Shown here in pieces: positions 60,618 to 64,000 of a stretch of DNA of 64,000 nucleotides. Source of the DNA: Treponema porcinum (GTDB taxonomy: Bacteria > Spirochaetota > Spirochaetia > Treponematales > Treponemataceae); contig NZ_FUWG01000013.1 of the NCBI RefSeq assembly GCF_900167145.1, positions 37,602 through 101,601 of the forward strand, given 5' to 3'. The notes under the pieces are model-generated. The model searched no databases and was not told where the DNA came from. It saw only the letters and a program-made list of their open reading frames with translations. Made by a program: the position numbers and the translations under genes. Each line of letters opens with the position of its first letter. Within the stretch, counting starts at the first letter, position 1.

Positions 60618-61200
60618 ATATTTCCTCATCTTCCGGTGTAAGTTTTTTATTAACAATAGGAGAATATCCGCCTGCAAATTGAGCATCCTTAATACCTCTG
60701 CATAAACGGAAGCCTCTTTTTTCTTCAGGATCAGAATTAGTTTGCTCTAGTTTACAAATACCTTTTTCCAAATCAGAATCATCACTTGCACGTACTATTA
60801 TTTTGCTTTCACCGGTAAGCCATTCACCATCGTCGTTAGTCCATTCCCAGCCTTCTCTTTGAATCATATCTCCATATAATTCAAAGATGGGCAGTCTTGC
60901 TTCTTCTTTAGTCGGAAGTCTCCAGCCATTATTTTCATATCTGCATTCAAAATCTTTTCCTGTAATATCAAAATTAATAGCAGATACAGGCTCACCATTT
61001 AAATAATAACAGGGTTCTAAATTATGTTTTTTGCTTAAATCATTACAAAATTGAGCTGCAAAAGCCCATTTTACACGTATTGGATTTTTAGCTGCTTCGG
61101 TTGTATATTCTTCATCGTATAAACCACAATAAACATCTGTCATTGTAAGAAAGTTTTCAATATGAAAAGCTGCAAAATCTTCTGATAATAATGGAATCAT
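60595..61200 (-). CDS. Formylglycine-generating-enzyme-like (SUMF1/EgtB fold) protein
   Basis: 201 residues from ATG 61200 with GGGGG upstream. Recognisable parts of the FGE-sulfatase fold: VKWAFAAQFCNDLSKKHNLEP, NNGWRLPTKEEARLPI, REGWEWTNDDGEW, and the terminal RGFRLCRG. The catalytic Cys pair (CxxxxC near the C-terminus) of true FGE is absent, so it is probably a binding or targeting module. First gene of the four-gene operon, driven by an extended -10 promoter. Confidence 0.72.
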   Translation of the reverse strand: MIPLLSEDFAAFHIENFLTMTDVYCGLYDEEYTTEAAKNPIRVKWAFAAQFCNDLSKKHNLEPCYYLNGEPVSAINFDITGKDFECRYENNGWRLPTKEEARLPIFELYGDMIQREGWEWTNDDGEWLTGESKIIVRASDDSDLEKGICKLEQTNSDPEEKRGFRLCRGIKDAQFAGGYSPIVNKKLTPEDEEIYGRKMHR

Positions 61201-61228
61201 AATTTCCCCCTTTGCAATTTCTACATTA

Positions 61229-61240
61229 ATTATAACATGA
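61229..61240 (-). promoter_or_regulatory. Extended -10 promoter of the four-gene operon
   Basis: TGTTATAAT on the minus strand (TGnTATAAT; the -10 hexamer occupies 61229-61234). No good -35 is seen. Transcript starts about 22 bp upstream of the FGE-like ATG. Confidence 0.5.
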
Positions 61241-61338
61241 AAGTCCATATCAGTGGTGATACGTAGTTGATTTTTTTTTCTAAATATTCCAGACTGTAAA
61301 AGTAACGTTTTAGAAATGAAATCTATAGGAGAGCTATT

Positions 61339-61674
61339 ATGTTTTCGTCAATTGAACTAACTATGCTTCGGAAGGTTGATACAAAACTTCCTGTAAATTT
61401 ATGGATAGATGAAAATAGCGAACATAAGTCTAGGCTCATGTTTCAAAATAACACTTCAGATACACTCAGAAAAAAAAGCGATCTGATTCCTATCTCGGTA
61501 GAAGATTGTCCGTCAATTTTAGCAAAGGGTAATACTTTAAGAATTTCATCAGATGAGTTGAAATCTGTTCAATCTTTTATAACTTTGAATAAAGAGATTT
61601 TCTTAAAATATATGAATGATACTCATTTTGGTATGCATGATTTTTTTGCTGCCATGAAGCTATCTTCTGAATAA
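61339..61674 (+). CDS. Unrecognised small protein upstream of WYL regulator
   Basis: 111 residues from ATG 61339 (TAGGAGAG upstream). Sequence contains MFSSIELTMLRKVDTKLPVNLWIDENSEHKS and SDELKSVQSFITLNKEIFLKYMNDTHFG; no family recognised. No membrane segment; probably a small cytoplasmic protein. Divergent from the four-gene operon across about 140 bp and followed after 15 bp by the WYL gene, suggesting that the pair is cotranscribed. Confidence 0.72.
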   Translation: MFSSIELTMLRKVDTKLPVNLWIDENSEHKSRLMFQNNTSDTLRKKSDLIPISVEDCPSILAKGNTLRISSDELKSVQSFITLNKEIFLKYMNDTHFGMHDFFAAMKLSSE

Positions 61675-61689
61675 AAAAAGGTATTTATT

Positions 61690-62676
61690 ATGTATTATGA
61701 TGAATCAATCAGCAGAGAACGCAATGAGCGTATAAATAAAATCATCCGTCTCATCCAAAAGGCAGAAGCCAAGAACGAAATTATAAATAAATCAACTCTT
61801 CAAAAAGAAGATATTGGTAGTTCAGCAACTCTTGGCCGCGAGCTTTCTAGGATTGGAGATGAAGGCGAAAAGATTATTACTTTTGATAAGCATAAACTTA
61901 CATTCAGAATGAATAAAAAATGGAAATCTGCAAAGTATATCAAAATTGATTCATTATCAGATTATGGTTCGCTTGGAATTATGAAATCACTATTGGAGCA
62001 ATACAAAAATACTCCCTTATATAAGAGTGTTATTGATACAATTGAAGAGCTTGCAGAAATGCCTATTGAAGATTTTTCTCGCATTGCAGTTCCTCCTAAG
62101 CCAGAATACAACAAAGAGGATCAGAAAAAGTTTTCAAAGATTTTTGATTATATGACACAAAATCTTAAAATTCAGTTTTATTACAAAGGCCGCTGGCATG
62201 GTGATGAAAGAAAAAATCGTGTTGTTCGTCCGTATCAGCTTTTACTCGATAATGGCACATGTTATCTTTACGGCTATGATGAAGAAAAACAGGATGACCG
62301 TCTTTTTGTTCTTAGACGTATGGAAGAAATCCGACTGAAAAATAACGAAAGTTTTGATTTACCAGCAGATTATGAGTTTTCACTTAAACACGGTTTTAGC
62401 AAATTCGGTGCTTATACTTTCAAAGAGCCTGTAAAATATAAAATTGAGTTTTACGGCAATACACAGGTTTGGATTAGCGAAAACAAATGGGCAGATGACC
62501 AGATATTAGAAGTATCTGAAAATAAAACTACACTTACTTTTACATCCAGTCAGGATGATAAGATTCTCGAATGGATTTTATCCTGTGGTCCAGATGCAAA
62601 ACCTGTTGAGCCGAATGAGTTTGTTCAACGCTGGAAAGATAAAATCTGTGAAATGGCAGAATTAGCAGGAATCTAG
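61690..62676 (+). CDS. WYL-domain transcriptional regulator
   Basis: 328 residues. N-terminal winged-helix-like region (residues about 10-75, SRERNERINKIIRLIQKAEAKNE...), WYL sensor domain at about 155-225: IQFYYKGRWHGDERKNRVVRPYQLLLDNGTCYLYGYDEEKQDDRLFVLRRM, where CYLYGYD takes the place of WYLxGYD, then a C-terminal WCX-like part. WYL regulators sense nucleic acid or nucleotide ligands and often control defence systems. It shares a 4-bp overlap of stops with the converging cREC gene. Confidence 0.9.
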   Translation: MYYDESISRERNERINKIIRLIQKAEAKNEIINKSTLQKEDIGSSATLGRELSRIGDEGEKIITFDKHKLTFRMNKKWKSAKYIKIDSLSDYGSLGIMKSLLEQYKNTPLYKSVIDTIEELAEMPIEDFSRIAVPPKPEYNKEDQKKFSKIFDYMTQNLKIQFYYKGRWHGDERKNRVVRPYQLLLDNGTCYLYGYDEEKQDDRLFVLRRMEEIRLKNNESFDLPADYEFSLKHGFSKFGAYTFKEPVKYKIEFYGNTQVWISENKWADDQILEVSENKTTLTFTSSQDDKILEWILSCGPDAKPVEPNEFVQRWKDKICEMAELAGI

Positions 62677-62993
62677 GATTTACTGATAAATAATCTATGC
62701 CAATTATCCATAAGGCTTCTAATATTTTCTTTTCCAACCACATTTGAGCTCTGAATATCATATTGAGGAATATCCAGATTATGCTGCTGGCAATAATTCA
62801 CAAGATATTTTGCACAATCATATCCAGATTTTTCTGTTCCAAGGTCATGGTCAAAACAAACAATATCCGGTAATCCATCGTTTTCAAGATGAGCACAAAA
62901 TTCTTCAAATGTTTTAACCCAGGTGATTTCATAATCTCTGATAAGATAATCTTTGGGGGTTCTATAATCATCTAGCCATAAAAGTCTCTGCAT
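62673..62993 (-). CDS. cREC (cyclic-phosphate-processing receiver-like) protein
   Basis: 106 residues. LLWLDDYRTPKDYL at the start (acidic pocket), IVCFDHDLGTEKSGYDCAKYL (DHDLG, characteristic of cREC), and YDIQSSNVVGKENIRSLMD at the end, where the usual His of IHSxNPVG is replaced by Gln. Function unproved; cREC domains have been predicted to act in RNA/nucleotide-based conflict systems. ATG 62993 begins 2 bp after the HsdS stop. A longer frame to 63038 would overlap hsdS. Confidence 0.8.
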   Translation of the reverse strand: MQRLLWLDDYRTPKDYLIRDYEITWVKTFEEFCAHLENDGLPDIVCFDHDLGTEKSGYDCAKYLVNYCQQHNLDIPQYDIQSSNVVGKENIRSLMDNWHRLFISKS

Positions 62994-62995
62994 TT

Positions 62996-63541
62996 CTAAC
63001 TTATTATATCCTTTTTGTCTGTTTGGTAACAATTCCACAAGAATTTCATAAGCGAATCATATTGTTCAATAATCGGATTTGCATAACGATGGTAGAAATC
63101 TACAGTTTTTACCTTATCGTATTTATCAGAAAGTGCAATCTGTTCTGTTACAGGTGGCAACGGTACAAGAAGCTTAGATAGACTTCCTTTTGACAATAGA
63201 TGTTTCTTACTTGTGAGTTTTAGTTCTTTAATAACTTTATCAGATGGCAGGAATTCCAAAAATGCTTTTAGATAAAGTGGAAAAATCTTAGTTGTGTCAG
63301 GTCGAATAATCATAGAAGATGCGCTTGGAACTACCACAATTTTTGTGTCTTCTACAAGTGCTGCAATTTTCTTGCCATTAGAGTACATCTTTCTAAGAAT
63401 GACAACATCATTCTTCTGTAGTCCATATAAGTCTTCTATTTCTTCTCTTGTAGAAGATTTCCATATTTTAGACCTTATAGAGAGTCCTTGATTTATTGTG
63501 GCAATTTCCTTAAGCGGAACAAAAGGTATTTTATCTTTCAT
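62996..63541 (-). CDS. Type I restriction specificity-subunit (HsdS)-like, half length
   Basis: 181 residues. A target-recognition domain: PFVPLKEIATINQGLSIRSK, NDVVILRKMYSNGKKIAALVED, HLLSKGSLSKLLVPLPPVTEQIALSDKYD, where PLPPxxEQ is the hallmark between TRD and the long helix, followed by about 40 residues of the conserved spacer helix. Only one TRD is present, half of a standard HsdS. Needs partner HsdM/HsdR, of which only a 19-codon hsdR trace is seen here. No clear Shine-Dalgarno; its ATG lies inside the stop region of the Cys-rich miniprotein, suggesting coupling. Confidence 0.8.
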   Translation of the reverse strand: MKDKIPFVPLKEIATINQGLSIRSKIWKSSTREEIEDLYGLQKNDVVILRKMYSNGKKIAALVEDTKIVVVPSASSMIIRPDTTKIFPLYLKAFLEFLPSDKVIKELKLTSKKHLLSKGSLSKLLVPLPPVTEQIALSDKYDKVKTVDFYHRYANPIIEQYDSLMKFLWNCYQTDKKDIIS

Positions 63542-63650
63542 GTATTTTTGTAGGGCTATGCATACAACCTGAACCAGTTGATAAACTTCCACACCAGCGG
63601 CATTTATTTCCACCAGAACCATGATAATGTTTCTTAGTTGGGCTGTGCAT
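63531..63650 (-). CDS. Cys/His-rich miniprotein
   Basis: 39 codons with HSPTK twice (MHSPTKKHYHGSGGNKCRWC and GCMHSPTKIHER) around CRWCGSLSTGSGC, giving two to three Cys and several His that could bind zinc. Frame overlaps the HsdS start by 11 bp. No family identified; similar short C-x2-C-G-S sequences occur at the ends of other proteins. Start could be upstream (frame open to 63725). It is between HsdS and the transposase, so it may be debris. Confidence 0.42.
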   Translation of the reverse strand: MHSPTKKHYHGSGGNKCRWCGSLSTGSGCMHSPTKIHER

Positions 63651-63703
63651 ACTGTTCTGCCCAAAGTGAACTTGGACTTTTTTATAAAAGCTAATAAGGT
63701 GGT

Positions 63704-64000
63704 TTAAGCCTGTTGAGCTAACCAATAAGCTCTTCTTTTTATATCTGCATTATGAAGCTTATTTCTCCTGTCTGCAAGTCTTTCTTCTTTTCTTCCTGCA
63801 AAATAATCTTCCGGAGTCAGATAAAGAAGCGCGCCGTGCAGACGTTCGTTGTTGTAGAAATCTATCCACTGTGCCATTTTTTGTTTTGCATCTTCATAAC
63901 TGAAATACGCTGTCTGGCGGACATGTTCGGTTTTCAGCGTTGAATGAAATCTTTCAAGTTTTCCGTTGGACTGAGGATGACATATTCTTGCCGAAGTTTC
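63704..64000 (-). mobile_element. IS3-type transposase, C-terminal part (runs off window)
   Basis: 99 codons of integrase-core transposase are visible: CHPQSNGKLERFHSTLKTEH, whose Glu (in KLERFH) is the last of the DDE triad, then SYEDAKQKMAQWIDFYNNERLHGALLYLTPEDYFAGR, typical of the IS3/IS481 end. The 5' portion with the two Asp lies beyond 64000. It terminates the accessory region. Terminal inverted repeats could not be identified with confidence. Confidence 0.85.

Noticed and set aside
60595..61200. FGE-like protein as target of a diversity-generating retroelement
   Set aside because: Treponema DGR targets use a related fold, but no reverse transcriptase, accessory gene, or A-biased template repeat was found in the window.
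1..64000. CRISPR array
   Set aside because: No regularly spaced direct repeats with unique spacers were seen; the only repeats are short palindromes and the two dispersed copies.

Overview
The window looks like a chromosomal segment from a Treponema-type spirochaete. The signs are LPP20/LpoB-type lipoproteins, spirochaete-like lipoboxes (FSSC, LVSC, AFAGC), a DUF3943 outer-membrane protein, DUF975 and DUF4469 proteins, a RecQ/Lon/HflKC complement, and moderate G+C with many A/T-rich Shine-Dalgarno leaders. The genus is inferred from family content; no rRNA gene is present to confirm it.

Layout. 1-2.5 kb: a minus-strand phospho-signalling operon (FHA reader, PPP-type phosphatase, Ser/Thr kinase cut by the window edge) and a MazG-like pyrophosphohydrolase. 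2.6 kb: tRNA-Val(GAC) with its own promoter and terminator. 2.8-7.8 kb: envelope lipoproteins (LPP20, LpoB-like, LPP20-like) and lon. 7.9-10.9 kb: leuA plus a Gfo/Idh/MocA oxidoreductase behind a classical leucine attenuator (17-codon leader peptide with seven Leu codons, then an intrinsic terminator). 10.9-13.8 kb: cytidylate kinase-like protein and a polar amino-acid ABC transporter. 14-16.7 kb: purA and a beta-barrel-like outer-membrane protein. 16.9-22.3 kb: a peptidoglycan block (murE-ddl-murD and an M15 peptidase). 22.4-26.2 kb: DUF3943 protein, EamA transporter, an hsp20 gene with a textbook sigma-54 promoter, and queD.

26.2-36 kb: hisH-hisF with a DUF2156 protein and an acyl-ACP thioesterase, an XRE regulator with a repeat-rich control region, recQ with an odd 3' end, a Holliday-junction-resolvase-like membrane endonuclease, an OmpA protein and argS. 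36-42.5 kb: a GGDEF-EAL protein and potABCD. 42.5-50.6 kb: rplM-rpsI-recX, sppA, DUF975, CYTH, hisC, a metallophosphoesterase, a CorA transporter preceded by a 25-codon ORF with a perfect Shine-Dalgarno, and a lipoprotein. 50.7-56 kb: a biotin-dependent carboxyltransferase/decarboxylase subunit and hflK-hflC with an unrecognised membrane protein.

56-64 kb is accessory and visibly more A+T-rich. It begins with gene remnants (XRE fragment fused to a flavodoxin-like tail), then a DUF4469 protein, an XRE-ImmA/IrrE pair and the first 19 codons of a lost hsdR. Next comes a four-gene overlapping operon (formylglycine-enzyme-like fold, uracil-DNA-glycosylase-like protein, four-helix membrane protein, NUDIX hydrolase) divergent from a small unknown gene plus a WYL regulator. 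It ends with a cREC receiver-like protein, a half-length HsdS, a Cys/His-rich miniprotein and the 3' end of an IS3-type transposase. The four-gene operon with its WYL neighbour is the best candidate here for an undescribed (possibly defence) system. A short imperfect-palindrome repeat occurs at 35.9 and 52.3 kb.
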